From the NCBI RefSeq assembly GCF_025465945.1, contig NZ_JANLNW010000016.1:43226-107225 (forward strand): a stretch of DNA of 64,000 nucleotides, written 5' to 3'. Of this stretch, positions 24,283 to 33,070 are shown one piece after another. Position 1 is the stretch's first letter, and each line of letters opens with the position of its first letter. This DNA comes from Pseudomonas sp. 6D_7.1_Bac1 (lineage in GTDB: Bacteria; Pseudomonadota; Gammaproteobacteria; Pseudomonadales; Pseudomonadaceae). Below the pieces are notes generated by a model, which was not told where the DNA came from, did not search any database, and worked only from the letters and a program-made list of their open reading frames with translations. The translations under genes and the position numbers were made by a program.

Positions 24283-24900
24283 GTGGAAATTGCCTGTCTC
24301 GATCTGGAAGGTGTCCTGGTCCCGGAAATCTGGATCGCCTTTGCCGAAAAAACCGGAATTGAATCCCTCAAGGCAACCACCCGGGATATTCCCGATTACG
24401 ACGTGCTGATGAAGCAGCGCCTGCGCATCCTCGACGAGCACGGCCTGAAGCTGTCCGATATCCAGGAAGTGATCGCCACCCTGAAGCCGCTGGACGGTGC
24501 CATCGAGTTCGTCAACTGGCTGCGTGAGCGCTTCCAGGTGGTGATTCTCTCGGACACGTTCTATGAGTTTTCCCAGCCGCTGATGCGTCAGCTGGGGTTC
24601 CCGACATTGCTTTGCCATCGTCTGGTGACTGACGACACCGGTCGGGTGACGGGCTATCAACTGCGTCAGAAGGATCCCAAACGTCAGTCGGTGTTGGCCT
24701 TCAAGAGCCTCTACTACCGCGTGATCGCTGCCGGAGATTCCTACAACGACACCAGCATGCTGGGTGAGGCGGATGCAGGCATCCTGTTCCACGCGCCTGA
24801 CAATGTGATCCGCGAATTCCCACAATTCCCGGCAGTGCACAGCTTTGCCGAGCTGAAGCAGGAATTCCTCAAGGCTTCAAACCGCGAACTGAGCCTGTAA
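24283..24900 (+). CDS. thrH: Phosphoserine phosphatase/homoserine phosphotransferase ThrH
   Basis: The start is a GTG at 24283 with GGGAG eight bases upstream, giving 205 residues, the length of P. aeruginosa ThrH, which it matches nearly residue for residue. HAD motifs: CLDLEGVLVPEIW (Asp nucleophile), ILSDTFYEF, and GDSYNDTSML. The enzyme dephosphorylates phosphoserine and can pass the phosphate to homoserine, linking serine and threonine synthesis in the cytoplasm. Confidence 0.96.
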   Translation: MEIACLDLEGVLVPEIWIAFAEKTGIESLKATTRDIPDYDVLMKQRLRILDEHGLKLSDIQEVIATLKPLDGAIEFVNWLRERFQVVILSDTFYEFSQPLMRQLGFPTLLCHRLVTDDTGRVTGYQLRQKDPKRQSVLAFKSLYYRVIAAGDSYNDTSMLGEADAGILFHAPDNVIREFPQFPAVHSFAELKQEFLKASNRELSL

Positions 24901-24924
24901 GTCATGTGTCGGGGCTGATGGCGC

Positions 24925-24989
24925 TATCGCGAGCAGGCTCGCTCCCACAAGGACAACGCTGTACCTGTGGGAGCGAGCCTGCTCGCGAT
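24925..24989. repeat. REPIN
   Basis: Inverted copies TCGCGAGCAGGCTCGCTCCC and GGGAGCGAGCCTGCTCGCGA are separated by a short spacer. It fills the space between the convergent thrH and pabB genes and stops five bases from the pabB stop codon. Confidence 0.9.
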
Positions 24990-24993
24990 GCTT

Positions 24994-26337
24994 TTAAAGG
25001 CCTTGCAGGGTATCCAGCAACACCTTCACCTTGGTGATCGATTCCTGATACTCGGCCTGCCAGTCAGAATCGGCGACGATCCCGCCACCGCCCCAGCAGC
25101 AGACCTGACCGTCCTTGACCAGCAAGCTGCGAATGGCGATCGAACTGTCCATTTCCCCGCGTACGTCCAGATACAGCAACGAGCCGCAGTACAAACCGCG
25201 GCGGGTCGGCTCCAGTTCGTCGATGATTTGCATGGCGCGGATTTTTGGCGCGCCGGTGATCGAGCCGCCGGGGAAGCTGCCGGCGATCAGATCAAGGGCG
25301 TCTTTGTTGTCAGCCAATTCGCCGGTGACGCTGCTCACCAGATGGTGCACGTTCGGGTAGCTTTCCAGGCTGAACAACTCTGGCACGCGCACCGAGCCAA
25401 TACGGCAGGTGCGGCCCAGATCGTTGCGCAACAGGTCGACGATCATCAGGTTTTCCGCACGATCCTTGGGGCTGGCCAACAGTTCGGCGGCGTTGGCCGC
25501 GTCTTCGGCGGCGTTTTTCCCACGCGGCCGGGTGCCTTTGATCGGTCGGGTTTCTACATGACCGTCGCTGACCTTGACGAAACGCTCCGGCGACAAGCTC
25601 AGTACTGCGCCGCCGTCGGGCAAGCTCTGGAAACCCGAGAACGGCGTTGGGCAGGCTTCCCGCAGTGCGCAATACGCGGTCCACGGGTCACCCTGGCACG
25701 GCGCGCGAAAGCGTTGTGCGAAGTTGACCTGATAGCAGTCGCCGGCCTGGATGTACTGCTGGATACGCACGAACGCCTGCTGATAGTCGCTGGCGCTGAG
25801 GTCGGGGCTCATGGCGCCGTTCAGGGTGAACGTCCCGGCGGCTGCGGTCGTGGGCTGGCTGAACAGTTCGATCAGACGCTGGCGCTCGGTTTCGATCAGG
25901 TGTGGATGGAACACCAACTGGCTGCTGCCGATCAGGTGATCGCTGATCAGTGCCCAGTCATACAGACCGAAGCGTGCGTCGGGTAGCTGAAGGTCATCGT
26001 GAGCCTGGGAGGGCAGAGACTCCAGGTGGCGGCCGAAATCGTAACTGAGATAGCCGATCAAGCCGCCCGCGAACGGTAACGCGTAGGGTTCTGGTATCGC
26101 GGCATCGCCGAGTCGGCCCAGAGTGTCGCGCAGGCGTTGCAGGAACGCGCCGCCACTTTCGTCAGGCGACACCGCCAGTGTTGCCAGCGGCCAGGCGCTG
26201 AGCAGGTCATATCGGCCGCGCTCGGCACTCGGCCGGCCGCTGTCGAGCAGCACACTGCCCGGGGCATGACGAATCGCCGCGAAATACTCGGCGGGGTTGG
26301 CGCGATAGGGAAGCGGGTATACGGAGCAGGTCAACAT
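24994..26337 (-). CDS. pabB: Aminodeoxychorismate synthase component I (PabB)
   Basis: The 447-residue enzyme converts chorismate plus ammonia to 4-amino-4-deoxychorismate for folate. It has the chorismate-binding core with PIKGTRPRG, DLLRNDLGR, NVHHLVSSVTGEL and GGSITGAPK, the last two lining the active site. The lysine of PIKGT is the residue that forms the covalent intermediate in PabB and is absent from anthranilate synthase (TrpE). The glutaminase subunit PabA is not encoded nearby. Confidence 0.93.
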   Translation of the reverse strand: MLTCSVYPLPYRANPAEYFAAIRHAPGSVLLDSGRPSAERGRYDLLSAWPLATLAVSPDESGGAFLQRLRDTLGRLGDAAIPEPYALPFAGGLIGYLSYDFGRHLESLPSQAHDDLQLPDARFGLYDWALISDHLIGSSQLVFHPHLIETERQRLIELFSQPTTAAAGTFTLNGAMSPDLSASDYQQAFVRIQQYIQAGDCYQVNFAQRFRAPCQGDPWTAYCALREACPTPFSGFQSLPDGGAVLSLSPERFVKVSDGHVETRPIKGTRPRGKNAAEDAANAAELLASPKDRAENLMIVDLLRNDLGRTCRIGSVRVPELFSLESYPNVHHLVSSVTGELADNKDALDLIAGSFPGGSITGAPKIRAMQIIDELEPTRRGLYCGSLLYLDVRGEMDSSIAIRSLLVKDGQVCCWGGGGIVADSDWQAEYQESITKVKVLLDTLQGL

Positions 26338-26466
26338 GAGCGGGGCAGATCAGCCATCGAGGCGGGGTGGCGATTGTAGTCCTCTGTAGGACTTGCTCCT
26401 AGAGGGGATGTCGGGGATTGGCAGGTTGGAGGCAGGGCTGAAGGTTTTGGTGAATGTCAGGCCGCC

Positions 26467-26543
26467 TTCGCGAGCAGGCTCGCTCCCACATTGGATTTGT
26501 ATCACACCAAAGATCTAAATGTGGGAGCGAGCCTGCTCGCGAT
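26467..26543. repeat. REPIN
   Basis: TCGCGAGCAGGCTCGCTCCC and its mirror flank a 30-base spacer between pabB and the ATP-grasp gene. Confidence 0.9.
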
Positions 26544-26563
26544 GGGCGCGCCTCGGTCTTGAA

Positions 26564-27550
26564 TCAGCCCTCAACCGGAGGAATATGCGCAAACATTTCC
26601 TGAACAAACTCCACCCGCTCTTGCGGCGTTTCGGTAATCCCTCTGGCCTTCAGCTTTTCCAGACGGGCCTCGACGGCATGAGTACGCTGGGTCAGCCCGC
26701 AGTCATTGGCAATTTGAATATTCAGCCCGGGCCGCGCGTTGAGTTCGAGAATCAGCGGGCCTTTCTCCTGGTCCAGCACCATGTCGACGCCAATGTAGCC
26801 CAGGCCGCACAGCTCATAACAACTGGCGGCGAGCTTCATGAAACCGTCCCAGTAGGGCAGTTGCACGCCATCCACCGGGTTCGTGGTGTCGGGGTGTTTG
26901 GCAATGATTCGGTTCAGCCAGGTGCCGCTTAGCGTCAGGCCGGTGGCCAGGTCGACACCGACGCCGATGGCGCCCTGGTGCAGGTTGGCCTTGCCGCCTG
27001 ACTGCCGGGTGGGCAAGCGCAGCATGGCCATCACCGGGTAGCCCATCAGCACAATGATGCGAATGTCCGGTACGCCTTCATAACTGATGCTTTTAAAGAT
27101 CTGGTCGGGAATCACCCGGTATTCGATCAGCGCGCGGTCGCGGTGACCGCCCAGGGAATACAGGCCGGTCAGAATGCTGGAAATCTGATGTTCGATTTCC
27201 TCATGGCTGATGATCTTTCCGGAAACCGTGCGGTACTGGCCCTCGAAGCGATCAGCGATCACCAGGATGCCGTCACCGCCGGCACCCTGGGCCGGTTTGA
27301 TCACGAAATCGCTGTGGTTGCCGATGATCTCGCCAAGCTTTTCGATTTCCTTCTCGGTGGAGATCACACCGTACATTTCCGGCACATGAATGCCGGCCTT
27401 GATCGCGCGTTCCTTGGTGATGATCTTGTCATCGACAATCGGGTACAGGCTGCGCTTGTTGTACTTGAGTACGTAATCCGCGTTGCGCCGATTGATGCCC
27501 ATGATGCCCCGGGCTTCCAGGGCCTTCCAGGCTTTCCAGAGACCGAACAT
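26564..27550 (-). CDS. Alpha-L-glutamate ligase-like ATP-grasp protein
   Basis: The 328-residue protein is a RimK-type ATP-grasp ligase. ATP-binding elements are VIKPAQGAGGDGI (P-loop-like lysine and glycine loop) and the metal-binding LILELNARPGLNIQ near the C terminus. Family members join amino acids, often glutamate, through an acyl-phosphate. It is the last gene of a three-gene operon, with its ATG overlapping the preceding stop by one base (TAATG). The cluster of ligase, 7-TM inactive transglutaminase and retropepsin is conserved in gamma-proteobacteria; the product made is not apparent from sequence. Confidence 0.85.
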   Translation of the reverse strand: MFGLWKAWKALEARGIMGINRRNADYVLKYNKRSLYPIVDDKIITKERAIKAGIHVPEMYGVISTEKEIEKLGEIIGNHSDFVIKPAQGAGGDGILVIADRFEGQYRTVSGKIISHEEIEHQISSILTGLYSLGGHRDRALIEYRVIPDQIFKSISYEGVPDIRIIVLMGYPVMAMLRLPTRQSGGKANLHQGAIGVGVDLATGLTLSGTWLNRIIAKHPDTTNPVDGVQLPYWDGFMKLAASCYELCGLGYIGVDMVLDQEKGPLILELNARPGLNIQIANDCGLTQRTHAVEARLEKLKARGITETPQERVEFVQEMFAHIPPVEG

Positions 27551-29082
27551 TACGAATCAGCCTTGACGAAGGCTTTGAAGCGCATGAGCTCGGTCAGGCG
27601 GTAGCCGCGATAGCGACCCATGGCCAGCATGAAACTCACCAGGATCAACAGGATCGCCGGGAAGGTGAACACGAAGTAGGTCAGTTCCGGAATGCTCATG
27701 ATCAGGTGTCCCAGAGCGGCGGCGAACAGCGTGCCGATCGCGACTTTCAGCGCATGTCCGGCGCCGCGTTCTTCCCAGGTGATCGACAGGCGCTCGATGG
27801 TCATGGTCAGAATCACCATCGGGAACAAGGCCACCGACAGCCCGCGCTCCAGACCAAGCTTGTGGCTGAACAGGCTGATGGCGGCAATCAGCACCACAAT
27901 GAAGGTCAGTACCACCGACAACCTTGGCAGCATTTGCAGCTTAAGGTGCTCAAGGTAGGAGCGCAACGACAGCCCCAGCGCAGTGATCACTGTAAACAGC
28001 GCGATACCGAAGCCCAACCCGGTTTCGCGGAAGGCCAGAGCAATCAGCACCGGGGTAAAGGTGCCCAGGGTCTGCAAGCCGATCAGGTTGCGCAGAATCA
28101 GGATCACCAGCACGCCGATCGGGATCATCACCATGATCATGAAGGTTTGCTGGGTTTGCAGCGGCAAGCCGTACAACGAGTAATCAAGGAAGCTGGCGTT
28201 GGTGTTTTCGTCGGTCAGCTTGGCCAGACGAATGGCGTTCATTTCGCTGTTGTTCAGGCTGAAGGTGACATTGGCTTTTTTGCCGCCATCGACGGTGATC
28301 AGGTTGTCATCGCCGGTCCACCACAGCAGGCGGTCGGTTGGCAGGCCTTGTTCACCGGTTTCCGGGTTGAAGTACAGCCAGTCGGTGCCGTTGAAGCTGC
28401 GCAGCCAGAGCTCCGGGATTTGCGGCTGATCGGCCACCAGGCGGATGGTGTGGACCTTTTCCATCGGTACGTGGGCGATGGACAGCAGTAGCTCGATGAT
28501 TTTCGCCTTGTGCGCAGGCGAAGGATCGCCTGCCAGGAGCATTTTGGCGTTGTCGTCGTTGGTGTTGTTGACCCGTTTGATCGCTTCGCTGATGAAGGTT
28601 TCAACGTCCGCCGAGTGTTGGCGAATCGGTGCGAGCAGGGCGTCGGCGGCAATTTTTTCCGGGCCTTCGACGGCGATGCTGTCGCGGAAGGTCGGGCCTT
28701 TGACCTTGGACTTTTCGCCGGTGTAGCGCTTGGTCAGCACCAGGCGGTAATAAAGCGTCTGGTTGCCCTTGGCCCGACGTGCCGACCAGGTGACTTTGCG
28801 GTTGCCGTCAACGCGGTTGACCGAAACGCCATAGTTGTTGGAGATAAAACTCTCATTGAGGCTGACGTAATCGCGGCTCAGCGGCGGCACGAACATCTGG
28901 ATCTTGACCGGGTCCTTGGCACTGGCGACGAACTCGACTTTGGCGTCGATGTTCCACAAGTCGTCGGTGGCGTCTTCGGTCACCGGAATGCCCAGCACGA
29001 AAATCTGATAGGCCGTAACTGATATGCCCAGCACCATCAATATGGCGATCAGGATTTTCAGGTGGAGGGTAAGAGAGCGCAT
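27550..29082 (-). CDS. Inactive transglutaminase fused to a 7-TM domain
   Basis: This 510-residue membrane protein has one N-terminal TM segment (residues about 9-29), a periplasmic region of about 290 residues with a degenerate transglutaminase-like fold, and six or seven TM segments from about residue 335 to 495. The Cys of the transglutaminase triad is not present; indeed no cysteine occurs in the periplasmic part. The family is named inactive transglutaminase/7TM for this reason. It probably senses or positions a periplasmic substrate for its operon partners. It is translationally coupled to the ATP-grasp gene. Confidence 0.85.
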   Translation of the reverse strand: MRSLTLHLKILIAILMVLGISVTAYQIFVLGIPVTEDATDDLWNIDAKVEFVASAKDPVKIQMFVPPLSRDYVSLNESFISNNYGVSVNRVDGNRKVTWSARRAKGNQTLYYRLVLTKRYTGEKSKVKGPTFRDSIAVEGPEKIAADALLAPIRQHSADVETFISEAIKRVNNTNDDNAKMLLAGDPSPAHKAKIIELLLSIAHVPMEKVHTIRLVADQPQIPELWLRSFNGTDWLYFNPETGEQGLPTDRLLWWTGDDNLITVDGGKKANVTFSLNNSEMNAIRLAKLTDENTNASFLDYSLYGLPLQTQQTFMIMVMIPIGVLVILILRNLIGLQTLGTFTPVLIALAFRETGLGFGIALFTVITALGLSLRSYLEHLKLQMLPRLSVVLTFIVVLIAAISLFSHKLGLERGLSVALFPMVILTMTIERLSITWEERGAGHALKVAIGTLFAAALGHLIMSIPELTYFVFTFPAILLILVSFMLAMGRYRGYRLTELMRFKAFVKADS

Positions 29083-29087
29083 GGGTA

Positions 29088-29624
29088 TTACTCTGCGGTA
29101 TGTGCGTCGGTGGCGCAGGCAGGTTTGCCAGCAGCGTATTTAAGGCTGGGGTCGACCAGTGCATCAAAGCGTTTCAAGGCTTCGGAGCCGATCAAGAGCG
29201 GGTACTGGAATGCACTTCGGTCGGTCAGGTTCACTTCTATACTGCGTAGCGCCGTGCCCATGCAGATATCCAGCTCGATCACCGGGCGTGCGGTGTACTG
29301 CTTGCCTTCCTCGGGGTCGAAGTCACCGGCGCGGCGTTTGATCTTGCTGACCCGTGCCAAAGGGCGCTCGATCGGGTGCGAGTGGGCGGCGTCGATGGCC
29401 AGATAGAAGCGCACCCAGGATTCGCCATTGCGTTTGAAGCGTTTGATGTCGCGGGCACTGAGGGAGGCGGTTTTGGCCCCGGTGTCGAGTTTGGCCGCGA
29501 CTTCCAGGTCAATCCCTGCCAGTTGCGCGTACTCGTTGAGGCCGTACACAGTCTTTTCGCCCGCGATGGCGAGACCTGGCAGGCAGAGTAGGCAGAGCAA
29601 CAAGGTGAAGGGCTTGAGTCTCAT
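29088..29624 (-). CDS. Exported retropepsin-like aspartic protease (RimK/LysX-associated family)
   Basis: The 178-residue precursor has a Sec signal peptide (residues 1-21, AIA-G). The core reads AAKLDTGAKTASLSA, with the DTGA catalytic motif of retropepsin-like aspartic proteases at 47-50. The family (formerly called ATP-dependent zinc protease) works as a homodimer and is linked to ATP-grasp ligases. It opens the three-gene operon, five bases before the 7-TM gene. The signal peptide places it in the periplasm, so it cannot cut the cytoplasmic ligase directly. Confidence 0.85.
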   Translation of the reverse strand: MRLKPFTLLLCLLCLPGLAIAGEKTVYGLNEYAQLAGIDLEVAAKLDTGAKTASLSARDIKRFKRNGESWVRFYLAIDAAHSHPIERPLARVSKIKRRAGDFDPEEGKQYTARPVIELDICMGTALRSIEVNLTDRSAFQYPLLIGSEALKRFDALVDPSLKYAAGKPACATDAHTAE

Positions 29625-29809
29625 AAATCCTGGCGCAATGCCGTCTGTTCTTCAGTTCAAGGCGACTGGCATTGCTGCACAAGCTCCTTCTAATGCCTGC
29701 CATAAAAAGATGACAGACAAATGCGGGCGGCATTCTAGCACGGTGGTTTTATGGCGCCAGCCGCGGGGTGGACCTTTACTTAGGTTTTACTAAAGGCGTT
29801 TATTAGACG

Positions 29810-29821
29810 ATTGTCGACAAT
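29810..29821. promoter_or_regulatory. Distal GntR operator candidate (ATTGTCGACAAT)
   Basis: A perfect 12-base palindrome, 74 bases before the regulator's start. It shares the TGTCGACA core with the site at 29885. Confidence 0.65.
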
Positions 29822-29883
29822 AGGTCTTTTTCCTTTGACTGATTGCGTGATATTGGTTAGTTTTTGCCGCATTGGCTTATAAG

Positions 29884-29894
29884 GTGTCGACAAT
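29884..29894. promoter_or_regulatory. Proximal GntR operator candidate (GTGTCGACAAT)
   Basis: A second copy of the TGTCGACA core ends directly at the ATG of the GntR gene. The two centres are 73 bases apart, almost exactly seven helical turns, which would allow looping by a dimeric FCD-type repressor. Binding here would also hide the start codon. Confidence 0.65.
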
Positions 29895-30617
29895 ATGTTG
29901 GGTCAGCTCGAACCCCCGGTGATGGCGTCAGACGATTCGGAAACCCTTTCCGAAAACGTCTTCCGACGCATTCAGGCAGCCATCGTCAAGGGCGAAATTG
30001 CACCGGGCAGCAAGATCTCCGAGCCTGAGCTGGCGCGCACCTATGGCATCAGCCGGGGGCCGTTGCGTGAGGCGATCCATCGTCTGGAAGGTCAGCGCTT
30101 GCTGGTTCGCATCCCGCATGTGGGGGCCCGGGTGGTGTCGCTGAGCCCCGCCGAGCTGCTTGAACTCTACGAAATTCGCGAGTCCCTGGAAGGCATGGCC
30201 TGTCGCCTGGCCGCCGAGCGCATGACCACCGAAGAGATCGACGAGCTGCGCCGGGTGCTCGAAACCCACGAGCGCGATGCGGCGTTTCAGGCAGGTAAAG
30301 GCTATTACCAACAGGAAGGCGATTTCGACTTCCATTACCGGATCATTCAGGGCAGCGGCAACCGCACGCTGACGCAAATGCTTTGCGGCGAGCTGTATCA
30401 ATTGGTGCGTATGTACCGCATCCAGTTTTCCGCCACGCCCAATCGGCCGCGCCAGGCGTTCGCCGAGCACCACCGGATTCTCGATGCCATCGCCGACCGA
30501 GACGGTGAGTTGGCCGAGTTGTTGATGCGTCGTCACATCGGCGCTTCAAAACGCAATATCGCCCGTCACTATCAGGACGGCGCCCATCAGACAGCCACTC
30601 CACGAGGTGAGTCATGA
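29895..30617 (+). CDS. GntR-family (FCD) regulator of the prp cluster
   Basis: A 240-residue regulator with an N-terminal winged helix ([35 protein letters not shown]) and a C-terminal FCD effector domain with its His/Asp metal-binding pattern ([12 protein letters not shown]). It precedes prpB with a four-base ATGA overlap, so it is the first gene of the methylcitrate operon. In pseudomonads this regulator replaces the enteric sigma-54 activator PrpR; 2-methylcitrate or methylisocitrate is the expected effector. Two GTCGAC palindromes mark its likely operators. An internal ATG at 29922 is an alternative start. Confidence 0.88.
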   Translation: MLGQLEPPVMASDDSETLSENVFRRIQAAIVKGEIAPGSKISEPELARTYGISRGPLREAIHRLEGQRLLVRIPHVGARVVSLSPAELLELYEIRESLEGMACRLAAERMTTEEIDELRRVLETHERDAAFQAGKGYYQQEGDFDFHYRIIQGSGNRTLTQMLCGELYQLVRMYRIQFSATPNRPRQAFAEHHRILDAIADRDGELAELLMRRHIGASKRNIARHYQDGAHQTATPRGES

Positions 30618-31504
30618 GTTCCAACAAGAGCACACCAGGCCAGCGTTTCCGCGATGCGGTTGCCAGCGAGCAACCTTTGCAAGTGGTCGGCGCGATCAAC
30701 GCCAACCATGCACTGCTGGCCAAGCGCGCCGGTTTCAAGGCTATTTATCTGTCCGGTGGCGGGGTCGCTGCCGGCTCCCTCGGTGTGCCGGATTTGGGTA
30801 TCACTGGCCTCGATGACGTGTTGACCGACGTACGCCGGATTACCGACGTTTGCGATCTGCCGCTGTTGGTGGACGTGGACACCGGTTTTGGTTCCTCGGC
30901 GTTCAACGTCGCGCGCACCGTGAAGTCGATGATCAAGTTCGGCGCGGCGGCGATTCACATCGAAGACCAGGTCGGCGCCAAGCGCTGCGGTCACCGTCCG
31001 AACAAGGAAATCGTTTCCCAGCAGGAAATGGTTGACCGCATCAAGGCTGCCGTCGATGCGCGCACCGATGACAGCTTCGTGATCATGGCCCGCACCGACG
31101 CCCTGGCGGTGGAAGGTCTGGAATCGGCACTGGATCGCGCCGCGGCGTGTATCGAAGCCGGCGCCGACATGGTGTTCCCGGAAGCCATCACCGAACTGGA
31201 CATGTACAAACTGTTCGCCAGCCGCGTCAAAGCGCCGATTCTGGCCAACATCACCGAATTCGGCTCGACGCCGCTGTACACCGTCGAGCAATTGAAATCT
31301 GCCGATGTTTCTCTGGTGCTGTACCCGTTGTCGGCCTTCCGCGCCATGAACAAGGCCGCCGAAAACGTCTACACCGCGATCCGCCGCGACGGCACACAAC
31401 AGAATGTCATCGACACCATGCAAACCCGCATGGAGCTTTACGATCGCATCGACTATCACACCTTCGAGCAGAAGCTCGATGCGTTGTTTGCCGCGAAGAA
31501 GTAA
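30614..31504 (+). CDS. prpB: 2-methylisocitrate lyase PrpB
   Basis: The 296-residue enzyme splits 2-methylisocitrate into pyruvate and succinate, the last step of the methylcitrate cycle. The lyase-family signature is present as AKRCGH with catalytic Cys125. Metal-binding acidic residues occur in DVDTGFGS and IEDQ. Its start overlaps the regulator's stop codon. A 158-base palindromic element separates it from prpC. Confidence 0.96.
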   Translation: MSSNKSTPGQRFRDAVASEQPLQVVGAINANHALLAKRAGFKAIYLSGGGVAAGSLGVPDLGITGLDDVLTDVRRITDVCDLPLLVDVDTGFGSSAFNVARTVKSMIKFGAAAIHIEDQVGAKRCGHRPNKEIVSQQEMVDRIKAAVDARTDDSFVIMARTDALAVEGLESALDRAAACIEAGADMVFPEAITELDMYKLFASRVKAPILANITEFGSTPLYTVEQLKSADVSLVLYPLSAFRAMNKAAENVYTAIRRDGTQQNVIDTMQTRMELYDRIDYHTFEQKLDALFAAKK

Positions 31505-31520
31505 CGATGGACGCATCCCT

Positions 31521-31678
31521 GTAGCTGCTGCCGAGCCCGCGAGGCTGCGTTCGGCCCGGGCCGCGTTCGGACGAAGCGGTCGCAAAATCTGACGACGCGG
31601 TTTATCTGAAATATCGCGTCGGCTGATTGGCGAGTCCTTCGGCCTCGAACGTAGCCTCGCAGGCTCGGCAACTGCTAC
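31521..31678. repeat. Long inverted REP-type repeat between prpB and prpC
   Basis: GTAGCTGCTGCCGAGCCCGC at 31521 pairs with the mirror CTCGGCAACTGCTAC ending at 31678, and inner arms CTGCGTTCGG/CGAACGTAGC also pair. It belongs to the class with core GTAGNNGCTGCCG, as does the element at 50.86 kb. Confidence 0.75.
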
Positions 31679-31740
31679 GAAAGCAAGATGACCATTTAAA
31701 GCTTGCCGATTCCCTAACAAATTCAAGATTGGAGACAGCA

Positions 31741-32868
31741 ATGGCCGAAGCAAAAGTATTGAGTGGCGCCGGGCTGCGTGGCCAGGTGGCCGGGCAAACC
31801 GCATTGTCCACCGTGGGACAAGAAGGCGCAGGCCTGACCTATCGCGGCTATGACGTTCGCGAACTGGCGGCACAAGCGCATTTCGAAGAAGTGGCGTACA
31901 TGCTGCTATACGGCGAACTGCCGAACAAGGCGCAACTGGCGGCCTACATCAGCAAACTGAGCAAGCTGCGTGATCTGCCGCAAGCGCTGAAGGAAGTGCT
32001 CGAACGCATTCCGGCGGACGCCCACCCGATGGACGTGATGCGCACCGGTTGCTCGTTCCTCGGCAACCTTGAGCCGGAGCAGAACTTCTCAGAGCAACAC
32101 GACAAAACCGACCGCCTGCTGGCCGCGTTCCCGGCGATCATGTGCTACTGGTATCGCTTCAGCCACGACGGCAAACGCATCAACTGCGTGACCGATGAAG
32201 AGTCCATCGGTGGCCACTTCCTGCACCTGCTGCATGACAAGAAGCCGAGCGAGTTGCACGTCAAGGTGATAAACGTTTCGCTGATCCTTTATGCGGAGCA
32301 CGAGTTCAACGCATCGACCTTCACCGCTCGCGTTTGCGCCTCGACCTTGTCCGACCTGTTCTCCTGCGTCACCGCGGCCATCGGTTCCCTGCGTGGCCCG
32401 TTGCATGGCGGTGCCAACGAAGCGGCGATGGAAATGATCGAACGCTTTGCATCGCCGGAGGAGGCGATCAAGGGCACCCTCGGCATGCTTGAGCGCAAAG
32501 ACAAGATCATGGGCTTCGGCCATGCGATCTACAAAGACAACGACCCGCGCAATGAAGTGATCAAGGGCTGGTCGAAAAAGCTCGCTGACGAAGTCGGCGA
32601 CAAGGTGTTGTTCGCGGTGTCCGAAGCCATCGACAAGACTATGTGGGAACAGAAGAAACTGTTCCCCAACGCCGACTTCTACCATGCCTCTGCGTACCAC
32701 TTCATGGGCATTCCGACCAAGCTGTTCACGCCGATTTTCGTTTGCTCGCGCCTGACCGGCTGGGCGGCGCATGTGTTCGAACAGCGCGCCAACAACCGCA
32801 TCATTCGCCCGAGCGCCGAGTACGTCGGCGTCGAACAGCGCAAGTTCGTGCCAATCGAACAACGCTGA
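31741..32868 (+). CDS. prpC: 2-methylcitrate synthase PrpC
   Basis: The start at 31741 yields 375 residues, the family norm; the frame runs on upstream through the repeat with no site. It condenses propionyl-CoA with oxaloacetate. Citrate-synthase catalytic residues are visible: the His in RGPLHGGANEAAM, the His in MGFGHAIYKDNDPR and the Asp in DFYHASAYH. It is the first step of the methylcitrate cycle. Confidence 0.96.
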   Translation: MAEAKVLSGAGLRGQVAGQTALSTVGQEGAGLTYRGYDVRELAAQAHFEEVAYMLLYGELPNKAQLAAYISKLSKLRDLPQALKEVLERIPADAHPMDVMRTGCSFLGNLEPEQNFSEQHDKTDRLLAAFPAIMCYWYRFSHDGKRINCVTDEESIGGHFLHLLHDKKPSELHVKVINVSLILYAEHEFNASTFTARVCASTLSDLFSCVTAAIGSLRGPLHGGANEAAMEMIERFASPEEAIKGTLGMLERKDKIMGFGHAIYKDNDPRNEVIKGWSKKLADEVGDKVLFAVSEAIDKTMWEQKKLFPNADFYHASAYHFMGIPTKLFTPIFVCSRLTGWAAHVFEQRANNRIIRPSAEYVGVEQRKFVPIEQR

Positions 32869-32910
32869 CCGGTGGGAGCCGGCGCCGGGATCTGAATTCA
32901 ATGCAGATCC

Positions 32911-33002
32911 CTGTGGGAGCGAGCCTGCTCGCGATGACGGACTGACATTCAACATGGATGTCGCCAGTTACATCGCTATCGCGAGCAGGCTCGCTCCCAC
33001 AG
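32911..33002. repeat. REPIN between prpC and acnD
   Basis: Inverted copies of TGTGGGAGCGAGCCTGCTCG flank a spacer that includes ACATTCAACATGGATGT, related to the nested palindrome at 23.3 kb. It lies inside the prp operon and could affect mRNA stability between genes. Confidence 0.9.
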
Positions 33003-33070
33003 TGGATTGTGTTCAGTTCAAGTCCTGTGCCAGGCGCCTCCTATGTAATCACCGTGACCGAGTCCTGACG

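Noticed and set aside
32771..33070. Upstream extension of acnD by 100 codons
   Set aside because: The extension overlaps prpC and translates the REPIN. The ATG at 33071 gives the family length.
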